DNA from: a bacterium
GTDB taxonomy: Bacteria > Krumholzibacteriota > Krumholzibacteriia > LZORAL124-64-63
Direction of reading: 5' to 3'
Length of the DNA stretch: 52,110 nucleotides
Assembly: GCA_020440705.1 (NCBI GenBank)
Contig: JAGRNP010000014.1
Coordinates: 1-52,110 of the forward strand
Below, one piece after another: positions 39,099-47,793 of the stretch. Position 1 is the first letter of the stretch. The number at the start of each line of letters is the position of its first letter. The translations under genes and the position numbers were made by a program. The notes below the pieces were generated by a model. It worked only from the letters and a program-made list of their open reading frames with translations, was not told where the DNA came from and made no database searches.

Positions 39099-39500
39099 TC
39101 AGGCTTTCACCTTCTCCACCCACGACATGCAGCTTCCCAACGGGTGGATCGGACCCTTGACCAGGGTGCAGGTGCCGCAGGGACCGCCGTCGGCCGGCGG
39201 CTGCCAGAAGTTGCACGACTGGCAGAGCTTCGCCGGATCGGCGGAGCGGATCTCGTACTTGAAGGTGGCGCGGGTCGTCTTCGCCTCTTCGGAGAGGGAG
39301 GCCGGGTCGTTGCACGGATCGGCGACGGCGCGGGCGGCGTCGATGGTCGCCTTGGCGCGTCCCGGCGTGGTGTCGGCCGCCTGGTCCTCGCCGCCGCAGC
39401 CCCCGAGGGGAACGAGGCCGGCCAGCACGGCCCAGCCCGCGGCCAGGGCGGTGCCGGAGCGGATCAGGAAACGACGGCGATGCGGGGCGAACGACGACAT
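39099..39500 (-). CDS. High-potential iron-sulfur protein (HiPIP), Tat-exported
   Basis: A 133-residue precursor of a small [4Fe-4S] electron carrier. The N-terminus has a twin-arginine motif (RRRFLIRSG) and a hydrophobic stretch ending LGGCGGE. The mature C-terminal part has the HiPIP cysteine pattern: Cys93-x2-Cys96, Cys111 (GTCTLVKG) and Cys124 (LGSCMSW), with Phe/Trp packing residues. Cys108 is an extra cysteine. A lipobox-like LGGC at 32-35 raises the alternative of lipid anchoring. AGAGGAGG precedes the ATG. It lies upstream of the cox operon on the same strand and is a likely electron donor to the caa3 oxidase. Confidence 0.92.
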   Translation of the reverse strand: MSSFAPHRRRFLIRSGTALAAGWAVLAGLVPLGGCGGEDQAADTTPGRAKATIDAARAVADPCNDPASLSEEAKTTRATFKYEIRSADPAKLCQSCNFWQPPADGGPCGTCTLVKGPIHPLGSCMSWVEKVKA

Positions 39501-39668
39501 GGGACATCCTCCTCTGCGGACGGTCACGAAAGACGCTGCCTCCAACCTCACCCCGATCGCCCCGGTCGGCAACCCCCGCCGCGCGATTCCGTATGTGCCG
39601 CGGGAGCGCTCCTGCGTTAGAGTGGGAGCATTCCGCCGTTCTCCCCACACCGGACCGAGGAGTTCAAG

Positions 39669-42158
39669 ATGTCCCAGTTCCGCACGTTCCGGTCGCCGGC
39701 GCTGCCGCTGACCCTGCTCGTCCTGCTGCTGGCCCTGCCGGCGGCCGCCCAGGACGAAGGCACCAGGCTCGGCTACCAGATGCCCCCCCAGGTGCTGGCC
39801 GACATCATCGACGCCCCGCCGACCCCCGGCGTCTCCATCAGTCCCGACAACCGCTGGCTGCTGCACCTCGAGCGCCCCGGCTACCCGTCCATCGCCGAGG
39901 TGGCCCAGCCCGAGCTGCGTCTCGCCGGCCTGCGCATCAACCCGCGCAGCAACGGCCCGAGCCGCGGCTGGAACCTGAACGGGCTCCTGCTGCAGAACCT
40001 TTCGTCGGGCGACGAGGTGCGTGTCACCGGCCTGCCGGCCGACCCGCAGATCACCAGCGTGACCTGGTCGCCGGACTCCGAACGCATCGCCTTCGTGGTG
40101 AACATCGACGACGCCCTGACCCTCTGGACGGCCAAGGCGAAGGACGGCAAGGCCCAGCGGCTCACCCCCGCGGGCATGGCCCTGAACGCCGTCTACGGCC
40201 GCCCCTACAGCTGGCTGTCCGACAACAAGGCCCTCGTCGCGCGGGTGATCCCCGCCGGACGCGGCGCCGCCCCGGCCGAGCCCGTGGTCCCGTCGGGCCC
40301 GGTGATCCAGGAGAACCTGGGCAAGAAGGCCCCGGCCCGCACCCTGCAGGACCTGCTGCAGAACCCCTACGACGAGAGCCTGTACGACCACTACGCCACC
40401 AGCGAGCTGGTCGTCGTCGACCTGAAGGGCAAGACGCGCAGGATCGGCGACGCCGCCATCTACCGGCGGGTGAACCCCTCGCCGGACGCGAAGTACGTCC
40501 TGGTCGAGATGGTCAGACGCCCCTACTCCTACTCCCTGCGCGAGGGCAGCTTCCCCAAGGCGGTCCAGGTCTGGGACCGCGACGGCAAGCTGGTCTACGA
40601 GGTGGCCGACCTGCCGCTGCAGGACCAGGTGCCCATCAGCTTCGGCTCCGTGGAGACGGGCCGCCGCTCGATCGACTGGCGCGCCGACGCCGCGGCCGAG
40701 CTGGTCTGGGTCGAGGCCCTCGACGGCGGCGACGGCGGCGTCGAGGCCGCCGAGCGCGACCGCGTGTTCACCCTCGCGGCCCCGTTCAGCGGCGAGCCCG
40801 CGGTGCTGGCCACCCTGGCCCAGCGCTACGGCGGCGTCACCTGGGGCCACGGCGAATTGGCCTTCGTCAGCTCGTGGTGGTGGACGACGCGCAACGTGAA
40901 GGTGTGGCGCGTGCAGCCCGACCACCGCGACGTCGCCCCCGTGCTCGTGCAGGACCGCAGCTGGCAGGACCGCTACGCCGATCCCGGCGAACCCGTGCTG
41001 CACGCCAACGCCTGGGGCGAGTGGGTGATCCTCACCGCCGACGGCGGCAACACCATCTTCCTCGACGGCCCGGGCGCCAGCCCCGAGGGCGACCGCCCCT
41101 TCCTCGATGCGCTGGACCTGCGCACCATGGAGACCACGCGCCTGTTCCATTCCGAGGCGCCCTACTACGAGGATCCCGTCGAGGTCATCGACGTGGACAG
41201 GCGCCTGGTGCTGACCCGGCGCGAGTCGCAGACCGAGCCCCCCAACTACTTCCTGCGCGACCTGAAATCGGGCGACGCGACGCAGAAGACCCGCTTCCCC
41301 AACCCGACGCCGCAGCTCGACGGCATCAGCAAGGAGCTGATCACCTACGAGCGCAGCGACGGCGTGAAGCTGACCGGCACCCTCTACCTGCCGGCGGGCT
41401 ACGACAAGGAGCGGGACGGGCCCCTGCCCTGCGTCATGTGGGCCTACCCCACCGAGTTCAAGAGCAAGCAGGACGCCGGCCAGGTCACCGATTCGCCCTA
41501 CCGCTTCACGCGGGTGGGCTGGTGGTCGCCGATGGTCTTCCTGACCCGCGGCTACGCGGTCTTCGACGACCCGACCATGCCCATCGTGGGCGAGGGCGAC
41601 GAGGAGCCCAACGACACCTTCGTGCAGCAGCTCGTGGCCAGCGCCCAGGCCGCCGTCGACGTCGTCGTCGACCGCGGCGTGGTCGACCGCGACCGCATCG
41701 CCATCGGCGGCCACAGCTACGGCGCCTTCATGACGGCGAACCTGCTGGCCCACTCCGACCTCTTCCGCTGCGGCCTGCCCCGCAGCGGCGCCTACAACCG
41801 CACGCTCACGCCCTTCGGCTTCCAGAGCGAGGAGCGCACGGTGTGGGAGGCTCCGGAGATCTACACGACCATGAGCCCGTTCATGCACGCCGACAAGATC
41901 AACGAGCCGATCCTGCTCGTGCACGGCGACGCGGACAACAACTCGGGCACCTACCCCATGCAGAGCGAGCGCATGTACGGCGCCCTGAAGGGCCTGGGCG
42001 GCACGGCCCGGCTGGTGATGCTGCCTCACGAGTCGCACGGCTACCGCGCCCGCGAGTCGCTCATGCACCTGCTGTGGGAGACCGACGTGTGGCTCGAGCG
42101 CTACTGCAAGAACGCCGAGCCGCGGTCGCTGGCCGGAAGCGAGATGGGTGGCTCCTAG
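39669..42158 (+). CDS. Exported S9 family serine peptidase, glutamyl endopeptidase (S9D/CGEP)-like
   Basis: An 829-residue prolyl-oligopeptidase-fold peptidase with a signal peptide (LPLTLLVLLLALPAAAQ). The N-terminal propeller (SISPDNRWLLHLERPG, VTWSPDSERIAFVVN) is followed by an alpha/beta hydrolase domain from about residue 560. The catalytic triad is Ser683 (GGHSYGAFMTANLLAHSDLF), Asp756 (HGDADNNSGT) and His790 (LPHESHGYRARES). The segments RSGAYNRTLTPFGFQ and LLWETDVWLERYC closely recall chloroplast glutamyl endopeptidase, so cleavage after Glu is a guess from family. The gene is monocistronic and ends in a strong hairpin. Confidence 0.94.
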   Translation: MSQFRTFRSPALPLTLLVLLLALPAAAQDEGTRLGYQMPPQVLADIIDAPPTPGVSISPDNRWLLHLERPGYPSIAEVAQPELRLAGLRINPRSNGPSRGWNLNGLLLQNLSSGDEVRVTGLPADPQITSVTWSPDSERIAFVVNIDDALTLWTAKAKDGKAQRLTPAGMALNAVYGRPYSWLSDNKALVARVIPAGRGAAPAEPVVPSGPVIQENLGKKAPARTLQDLLQNPYDESLYDHYATSELVVVDLKGKTRRIGDAAIYRRVNPSPDAKYVLVEMVRRPYSYSLREGSFPKAVQVWDRDGKLVYEVADLPLQDQVPISFGSVETGRRSIDWRADAAAELVWVEALDGGDGGVEAAERDRVFTLAAPFSGEPAVLATLAQRYGGVTWGHGELAFVSSWWWTTRNVKVWRVQPDHRDVAPVLVQDRSWQDRYADPGEPVLHANAWGEWVILTADGGNTIFLDGPGASPEGDRPFLDALDLRTMETTRLFHSEAPYYEDPVEVIDVDRRLVLTRRESQTEPPNYFLRDLKSGDATQKTRFPNPTPQLDGISKELITYERSDGVKLTGTLYLPAGYDKERDGPLPCVMWAYPTEFKSKQDAGQVTDSPYRFTRVGWWSPMVFLTRGYAVFDDPTMPIVGEGDEEPNDTFVQQLVASAQAAVDVVVDRGVVDRDRIAIGGHSYGAFMTANLLAHSDLFRCGLPRSGAYNRTLTPFGFQSEERTVWEAPEIYTTMSPFMHADKINEPILLVHGDADNNSGTYPMQSERMYGALKGLGGTARLVMLPHESHGYRARESLMHLLWETDVWLERYCKNAEPRSLAGSEMGGS

Positions 42159-42181
42159 GCCGCCCGCCGGACCGGCAGGAT

Positions 42182-42211
42182 AAAGGCGCCGCCCGCAGGG
42201 GCGGCGCCTTT
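42182..42211. terminator. Strong bidirectional terminator
   Basis: AAAGGCGCCGCCC (42182-42194) pairs perfectly with GGGCGGCGCCTTT (42199-42211) over loop GCAG, with A and T tracts at the ends. It lies between the convergent S9 peptidase and TPR membrane protein genes. Confidence 0.9.
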
Positions 42212-42236
42212 CCCTTGCGCAGCACGGCGGCCGGGC

Positions 42237-44537
42237 TCAGCGCGCCGCGAGCCGCGCCGCCAGTTCCCGGGCCTGCAGCACGGGCTGGAATCCGGGCGTC
42301 GCCTGCGACCAGGCCGCGAGCGCCGCATCCAGGTGGTCGCGGGCCTGGTCCATGTCGCGGCGGGCCTCGGCCAGCAGCGCCGCCTCGAGCCGGATCTGCG
42401 GGTAGGCCGGCTCCACCTTCAGCGCCTCGTCCAGCACCACGGCGGCCTCCTTGAGCTGGCCGTCCCGGCGCAGGGCCCGCGCGCAGTCGGCCCGCAGGAA
42501 GGGCTGCACCTTGATGGCCTCGTCGAGGGCCTCGCGGTAGGCCGTCACCGCGCCGGGGATGTCCCCTTCCGCCTCGGCGATCATGGCCTCGACCATGGTG
42601 ACGCTCGAGCGGAAGGTCTCGAAGCCGAACTGGTCGATGATCACCACGGCCTCGGCCAGGGCCGCCCGCGCCTCGGCGGGGCGCCCGGCCTCGACCAGCA
42701 CCCACGCCTGCCCCACGCCGGCCAGCCCGGTGAACGGCGCCGGGATCGCCTCTCGCGCCGCGGCCATCCGCGCGAGCGCCGCGTCGGGCCGCCCGGCGCT
42801 GCTCAGCGACGGCAGCATCATCGTGTAGACGAGGTTCGCCTGCAGCGGGTTCTGCAGTTCGAGAATCGCGGCGTGGGACACGTCCAGGTACTCCTCGACC
42901 ATGTCGCCGCGCCCGAGGAGCATGCCCAGGTTCACGAGACGGTTCGCGGCCCGCGCCGTCTCGCGCGCCCCGCCCGCCGTCGTCAGCTTCTCCTTCAGGA
43001 CCTGCTCCGACGGCTCCCACGCCCCCATCTTGATGTCCAGGTCGATGACGCTCATGGCCAGCGTGCCGTTCTCCGGCTCGAGCAGCAGGGCCTCCGAGAG
43101 GGCGTCGCGCGCGTCGTCGAGGCGCCCGACGTCGCTGTAGAAGTCGGACAGGTTCTCGTAGCCGTCGGCCCGGGTCGGGTTGAGCTCGATGTACCGCTTC
43201 AGGTAGCCCTCGGCCTTGTCCAGATCGCCCAGCTGGGTGTGCAGGTCGGCCAGGTCCTCCAGCGAACTGACGCGGGCCGGATCGATGGCGAGGATCCGCT
43301 CGTGGGCGGCCACGGCCGCCGGCAGGTCCTGCCGGATGTAGGCGAAGGTAGCCATCTGCTCGTAGGCCCCGACGTCGTCGGGATAGATGCGCGCCCACAT
43401 GTCGACCACCGCGGCGGCCTTCTCCGCGTCGTGCTTCTCGTTGAAGTAGTACTGGGCCTTGATCAGGAAGCCCAGCCGCTCGGGCAGTTTGTAGAGATTC
43501 GCCATGGCCGCGCCGATGGCCTGCGACGCCACCTCGGCCTGGCCCAGGCTCTGGGACACGCCGAACAGGAGGAACTGGGCCAGGGCGTAGCCCTCGTCGC
43601 GCTTCACGGCCTCCTGCAGCAGCGGCACCGCCTCGTCCCACTTGTTGGCGTGGGTCACGTTCAGCACGGCGCGGACGTGCAGCCGGACCGCCTCGGGGTC
43701 GGCGCTGGTCATCTCGACCACGGGCAGGTCGGGGTTCTGCTCGAGCTGGGCCGCGGGCACGCCGAGATCCTCGCGCACCTGGCGCGAGAGGCGGTCGGTC
43801 AGGGCCATCAGGTCGGGCGCCGTGAACGTCCGCTCCGCCACGATGCGCCCGGTCTCGCTGGCGTTCAGCCGCGTCCGCAGCTCCCAGCCCCCGGCGGCGG
43901 GGGCGAGTTCGCCCGTCAGGTAGTGGGGAATGTGGGCGTCCCGCGCGATCTTGCGCAGGCGCGCGCCGGACAGGCCCCGCCCGTCCTCGGAGTCCGCCGC
44001 CCGGAACGAGGCCGGGATCGACAGGGGCAGCACCGTGTCGACGAAGGGGTCCTGGCTGATGTCCATGGAGACCAGGTAGGCCAGCACCTCGCCGGACACG
44101 TCGGCCGAGTCGGCGCCCGCCGGCAGCGTCGGGTAGCAGATCAGGACCCGCTGGCGGAACGCGCTCGTCGGGACCACGCGCTCGACGACGGCGCCGTTCT
44201 CGTCCTCGACCTCGATGGTGCGGGTGACGGCGCCGAGCTCCCGCCCCTGGAACATGACGAAGAGCAGCACGGCGATGCCCACCACGTTGGCGGGCACCAC
44301 GATCTTGGGCGCGCGGCCCCAGGCGTCGCGACCGGGCCGCCCGTGCACCCAGGCCAGGGTCGCCACGCTGGGCAGGGCCAGCAGCAGGCCTAGGCCGACG
44401 AGGTTGACCAGGTCCGGAGCCACCCGCATCCGGCCCTCGAGGAAGGCGAGGAACTGCAGGAGGCCCCATCCGCCCACCACGTAGCCGCTGATGATCTGGG
44501 GCACGCGCCGCTCGCGCAGCTCCTGGAAGAGGTTCAT
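42237..44537 (-). CDS. Membrane-anchored TPR-repeat protein
   Basis: A 766-residue protein. The N-terminus begins MNLFQELRERRVPQIISGYV and has three hydrophobic helices in about the first 100 residues. That arrangement is common in TPR proteins related to adenylate-cyclase/CadC-type regulators. A middle region (LICYPTLPAG, HIPHYLTGELAPAAGGWELR) resembles the ligand-like domain that precedes TPRs in such proteins. From about 290 to the end are TPR-like helices (RVSSLEDLADLHTQLGDLDK, ADGYENLSDFYSDVGRLDDA). No catalytic or DNA-binding domain was recognised. ATG 44537 has GGAGA 9 bases upstream; the ORF upstream to 44636 lacks coding character. It follows msrB on the same strand with a 131-base gap. 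Confidence 0.82.
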   Translation of the reverse strand: MNLFQELRERRVPQIISGYVVGGWGLLQFLAFLEGRMRVAPDLVNLVGLGLLLALPSVATLAWVHGRPGRDAWGRAPKIVVPANVVGIAVLLFVMFQGRELGAVTRTIEVEDENGAVVERVVPTSAFRQRVLICYPTLPAGADSADVSGEVLAYLVSMDISQDPFVDTVLPLSIPASFRAADSEDGRGLSGARLRKIARDAHIPHYLTGELAPAAGGWELRTRLNASETGRIVAERTFTAPDLMALTDRLSRQVREDLGVPAAQLEQNPDLPVVEMTSADPEAVRLHVRAVLNVTHANKWDEAVPLLQEAVKRDEGYALAQFLLFGVSQSLGQAEVASQAIGAAMANLYKLPERLGFLIKAQYYFNEKHDAEKAAAVVDMWARIYPDDVGAYEQMATFAYIRQDLPAAVAAHERILAIDPARVSSLEDLADLHTQLGDLDKAEGYLKRYIELNPTRADGYENLSDFYSDVGRLDDARDALSEALLLEPENGTLAMSVIDLDIKMGAWEPSEQVLKEKLTTAGGARETARAANRLVNLGMLLGRGDMVEEYLDVSHAAILELQNPLQANLVYTMMLPSLSSAGRPDAALARMAAAREAIPAPFTGLAGVGQAWVLVEAGRPAEARAALAEAVVIIDQFGFETFRSSVTMVEAMIAEAEGDIPGAVTAYREALDEAIKVQPFLRADCARALRRDGQLKEAAVVLDEALKVEPAYPQIRLEAALLAEARRDMDQARDHLDAALAAWSQATPGFQPVLQARELAARLAAR

Positions 44538-44668
44538 GTCCGGTCTCCGGCTGGGGGCAAAACGGAGCCCGCCCCGACGGGAAACGGGGGCGGCCCGGAT
44601 CTCACAGGATCCAATCCGCCCCCAATCATCGGTCAATTCGCCGCGGGAGACAACCGCCCAGACGCGGT

Positions 44669-45154
44669 TCAGTCCGCGGCCGCGGTGATCACCTCCGGCA
44701 ACTCCTCCCCCGCGGGCACGAAGCGCATGGAGATGGAGTTGACGCAGTGGCGCGTGTTCTTGGGCGTCAGCCCCTCGCCCAGGAAGACGTGGCCCAGGTG
44801 CCCGCTGCAGTTGGCGCAGGTGATCTCGGTGCGGCGGCCGTCGGCGTCGGGCACGCGCTTCACCGCGCCCGCGATCTCGTCGTCGAAGGCGGGCCAGCCG
44901 CAGCCCGAGTTGAACTTGTCCTGGGACGTGTACAGCGGGGCGTTGCAGCGGCGGCAGATGTAGGTGCCCTTCGCGAAGAGCTTGTCGTATTCGCCGGTCC
45001 AGGGCATCTCGGTGCCCTTCTGCAGGATGACCCGCTTCTCCTCGTAATTCAGCTTGTTGTATTCCACGGGCTTCTCCCCCGCCTGGCCGATCGCCGCCGC
45101 AGCGGCCGCGACCAGGATGATGATCAGGGCCAGGCCCCGTTTGTCGACTCTCAT
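44669..45154 (-). CDS. msrB: Peptide-methionine (R)-S-oxide reductase MsrB, exported form
   Basis: A 161-residue enzyme that repairs the R-form of methionine sulfoxide in proteins. A signal sequence or anchor ([18 protein letters not shown]) places it outside the cytoplasm. Zinc cysteines are in CRRCNAPLY and [10 protein letters not shown]. The core motifs are [18 protein letters not shown] and [11 protein letters not shown], with catalytic Cys137. ATG 45154 has GGGAGGA 5 bases upstream and gives the signal sequence; the ORF upstream to 45217 does not. It has no MsrA partner here. Confidence 0.95.
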   Translation of the reverse strand: MRVDKRGLALIIILVAAAAAAIGQAGEKPVEYNKLNYEEKRVILQKGTEMPWTGEYDKLFAKGTYICRRCNAPLYTSQDKFNSGCGWPAFDDEIAGAVKRVPDADGRRTEITCANCSGHLGHVFLGEGLTPKNTRHCVNSISMRFVPAGEELPEVITAAAD

Positions 45155-45254
45155 GACGTCCTCCCGTTGCTGGGTGCTTCTAGCGCCGAAGGAACCCCCG
45201 AACGCGGTTTCCCGCAAGGGGCGGCGCCGTTCTCGCGTCCGCCCCGACTACGAA

Positions 45255-45289
45255 ACGACCCGGCCGCGTGTGACCGGCGGCCGGGTCGT
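45255..45289. terminator. Hairpin terminator after the Arg/Asp-rich protein gene
   Basis: ACGACCCGGCC (45255-45265) pairs perfectly with GGCCGGGTCGT (45279-45289). On the minus strand it is followed by TTCGT, a weak T-run, 28 bases after the stop at 45317. Confidence 0.6.
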
Positions 45290-45316
45290 GGTGCGTCGCG
45301 GGTCCGGTCAGGCGGC

Positions 45317-47656
45317 TCAGCGCCGGCGGCCGCCCCCGCCCCGGGGCGCCGAACGCTGCGGGGCCTGACGCTGGCGCTCGGCGCCGCGCTGCCGGTTGCC
45401 CCGGTCGCGGTCGAGCTGCTGGCGGTCCCGCTGCTGCGGGCGTTCCTGGGGCTTGACCTGTTCCCGGCTGCGGTCGGGCTGGCGGTCGGGCTGTCGGTCA
45501 CCCTGGGGCCGGGTCGCGTCGCGGCTGCCGTCGCGGCTGCGGTCGCCCTCGGGTCGGGCCTCGTCCCGGCTCCGGTTCCGGCCGGCGTCCTTGTCGCGGC
45601 TGCGGTCGCGGTCGCCGTCGCGCTCGCGATCCCCGTCCCGCTCGCGCTCGCCCTTCTCGTCGCGCCACTCGCCGCCTTCCCGCTTCTCCCAGTTGCCGTC
45701 CCGGTCGCGGTACACGTCGCCGTTGCGGTCGGCGTAGACGTTGTTGGCCCGGTCGCTGCGGCCCGGCTGCACCCGCGCCGGGCGGCCCAGGTCGCCGGTG
45801 CGCTTCACGCCGTCGGTGCGCGCGCGGTAGGTGTTGGCGCGCGGGTCGTGCTGCGCGGCGCGGTAGCCCGCGCGGTAGCCGTCGGCGAAGCCGCGGTCAT
45901 AGCCGTGCCGGTAGCCGTGGTTGTAGCCGTGCCAGTAGCCGTGACGATACCCGTACCGGTAGCCGCCCGGACCCCAGCAGCCGTAGTAGGGCCGGCCCCA
46001 GCCCACGCCGATGCTGAGCCAGCCGTAGCTCATGCCGAAGGTGAAGCCCCAGCCGGTCCAGGGGCTGTAGTGCACGCCGAAGCCGTAGGTCACGGGCCGC
46101 GGGTAGTACACGGCGCCCCACCACGGATGGTACACCCAGCCGGTCCCGTAGATCACGCACGGACCGGCCACGTAGGTGCCGTAGTAGCCCGGGGTGTAGC
46201 CCACGTACACCACTTCCGGCGTCGCGTCGTAGATCTGCACGTACTTCACGTTGTACACCGGGCAATCCGGGGGCAGGTCCTGCACCACCGCCGGCACCAT
46301 GTCGGCCACCCGCCAGGGACCGTTGGGCCCGCTCGCCGTGAACCACACGGCGTTGTCCACGCACCAGTAGTCGCCCTCGATCAGCAGCACCGACTTGTCG
46401 GTGTTGCGGGCGTAGCTGATGCCCGCCCCGCACGACTCGAACACCGGGTCGCCGTCGTAGCGCACCTCGCAGGTGGCCGTCCGGCGGTCGATCTCCGCCG
46501 TCTGGGGGATCTGCGCATCGAGGATGGCGTCGCGGGCCTGGGGCGTGTCCGGCACCGAGGCCAGCACCCGGCCCATGTCCGAATCGGCGGGAATGGCGGC
46601 GAAGTCGGCGGGCAGATCGGCGAAGGGCACGTGCTCCCAGCGCCCGTCGGCCAGCTCGCCGTTGCGGAACCAGCGTCCGGCGATGAGCACGTAGTACTTC
46701 TGCCCCGCGATGTCCATGACGATGTCCGACTCGGAGTTGCGCAGGTAGAGCAGGTCGGTGCCCGCGATGGGGGCCAGATCGGCGGCGCCGTCGGTGACGA
46801 TGAGCTCGGCGGGTCCCGTGCTCACGAGGATCTCGGGCGGCGCCTCGTCGGCGTCCCGGGCGACGCCGAGGTTCTCGGCGTCGGCGGCCGCGGCGGCGGC
46901 CTGGTCCTGCTCCTCCTGCTCGATGCGGGCCGCCACGTCGCCCAGCGCCGGCGGCAGCCCGGACACGACCTGCCACGGACCGGCCAGGTCGGCCGCCGTG
47001 AACCACATGCCCCCGCCCCGCAGGTACAGCCAGCGCGAAGCCGGATCCTCGACGATGAAGAACACCGTGTTCGCCACGTAGCGCAGGTCGGTGCCGGACA
47101 GCGTCGCGATGATCGGGTCGCCGTCCACTAGCACCAGCACCGCCGGATGGTCGCGCACCAGGATCCGCGGCGCGTCGTGGTTGAAGCCCTCCTCGGCCCC
47201 CGCGCCGGCGACCCCGTCGAGGGACGCGGCGAGGCGCTCGAGGGAGATCTCGAGGTCCCACTTCGGGATCTCGGCCTCGAGGTACCGGCTCAGCTCCGCG
47301 ACCTTCGCGGCGTCGGTGTCCGGGAAGCGTGCGTTGCTCACGGTCACCCGCTCGAGCGTGGCCGTGCCGGCCTCCCGGTCGGTGGCCAGGTCGCACTGGA
47401 ACCACATGGCGCCGAAGACCGGCGCCTTGGCCCCCTTGGCCGTCACGGCCACGGCCGCACGGGCCTCGAGCCGGTTGCCCGTGAACGATTCGACCTGGGG
47501 CTGGTAGAGCTGGATCCGCCCCCGCTCGCCCTCCATCACCTTGGGCCACTCGTTCTCCTGGGCCGAAGCCGCGGTCGCCGCCCCCAGGATCGCCATCGCC
47601 GCCAGGACCACCATGGTCCCCGCCCGGCTTCTGCCCGCCATCCGGAATCTCGTCAT
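45317..47656 (-). CDS. Exported protein with Gly/Tyr-rich segment and long Arg/Asp-rich low-complexity tail
   Basis: A 779-residue protein with a signal peptide (TMVVLAAMAILGAATAASAQ). The N-terminal 500 residues are globular and contain two similar blocks: LRYVANTVFFIVEDPASRWL before WFTAADLAGPWQVV, and ISYARNTDKSVLLIEGDYWC before VWFTASGPNGPWRVA. Both have a [WF]-x-x-A...GPW pattern. A Trp/Tyr/Gly-rich stretch follows, with GY-x-HGY repeats at about 562-602. From about 636 the tail is almost only R, D, G, E, Q, N, S and K (DRERDGDRDRSRDKDAG). Function unknown; the tail may bind polyanions or sit disordered outside the cell. GGGAGGT precedes the ATG. A promoter lies at 47678-47706. Confidence 0.83.
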   Translation of the reverse strand: MTRFRMAGRSRAGTMVVLAAMAILGAATAASAQENEWPKVMEGERGRIQLYQPQVESFTGNRLEARAAVAVTAKGAKAPVFGAMWFQCDLATDREAGTATLERVTVSNARFPDTDAAKVAELSRYLEAEIPKWDLEISLERLAASLDGVAGAGAEEGFNHDAPRILVRDHPAVLVLVDGDPIIATLSGTDLRYVANTVFFIVEDPASRWLYLRGGGMWFTAADLAGPWQVVSGLPPALGDVAARIEQEEQDQAAAAAADAENLGVARDADEAPPEILVSTGPAELIVTDGAADLAPIAGTDLLYLRNSESDIVMDIAGQKYYVLIAGRWFRNGELADGRWEHVPFADLPADFAAIPADSDMGRVLASVPDTPQARDAILDAQIPQTAEIDRRTATCEVRYDGDPVFESCGAGISYARNTDKSVLLIEGDYWCVDNAVWFTASGPNGPWRVADMVPAVVQDLPPDCPVYNVKYVQIYDATPEVVYVGYTPGYYGTYVAGPCVIYGTGWVYHPWWGAVYYPRPVTYGFGVHYSPWTGWGFTFGMSYGWLSIGVGWGRPYYGCWGPGGYRYGYRHGYWHGYNHGYRHGYDRGFADGYRAGYRAAQHDPRANTYRARTDGVKRTGDLGRPARVQPGRSDRANNVYADRNGDVYRDRDGNWEKREGGEWRDEKGERERDGDRERDGDRDRSRDKDAGRNRSRDEARPEGDRSRDGSRDATRPQGDRQPDRQPDRSREQVKPQERPQQRDRQQLDRDRGNRQRGAERQRQAPQRSAPRGGGGRRR

Positions 47657-47677
47657 GTCGGAACCTCCCTGGCGCGG

Positions 47678-47706
47678 AGCCTAGTCGCGCCGCCTTCCGG
47701 CGTCAA
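47678..47706 (-). promoter_or_regulatory. Sigma70-like promoter for the Arg/Asp-rich protein gene
   Basis: On the minus strand this reads TTGACG, a 17-base spacer, then TAGGCT. It lies 22 bases upstream of the ATG at 47656, so the leader is about 15 bases and includes the ribosome site. Confidence 0.6.
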
Positions 47707-47722
47707 TCGGCGGGTCCGGAGG

Positions 47723-47751
47723 TTGTCGCGCGCCGGGCGATGCGGTACTTT
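47723..47751 (+). promoter_or_regulatory. Sigma70-like promoter for the sensor-AlbA_2 operon
   Basis: TTGTCG (47723-47728), a 17-base spacer, then TACTTT (47746-47751). The predicted start near 47758 is past the ATG at 47740, which favours the downstream TTG at 47794 as the true start codon. It is divergent from the promoter at 47678-47706 with 16 bases between them. Confidence 0.5.
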
Positions 47752-47793
47752 TTCGCCGCGAACCGAAGCGCCACCGCCACCCCGGAGAATCCC

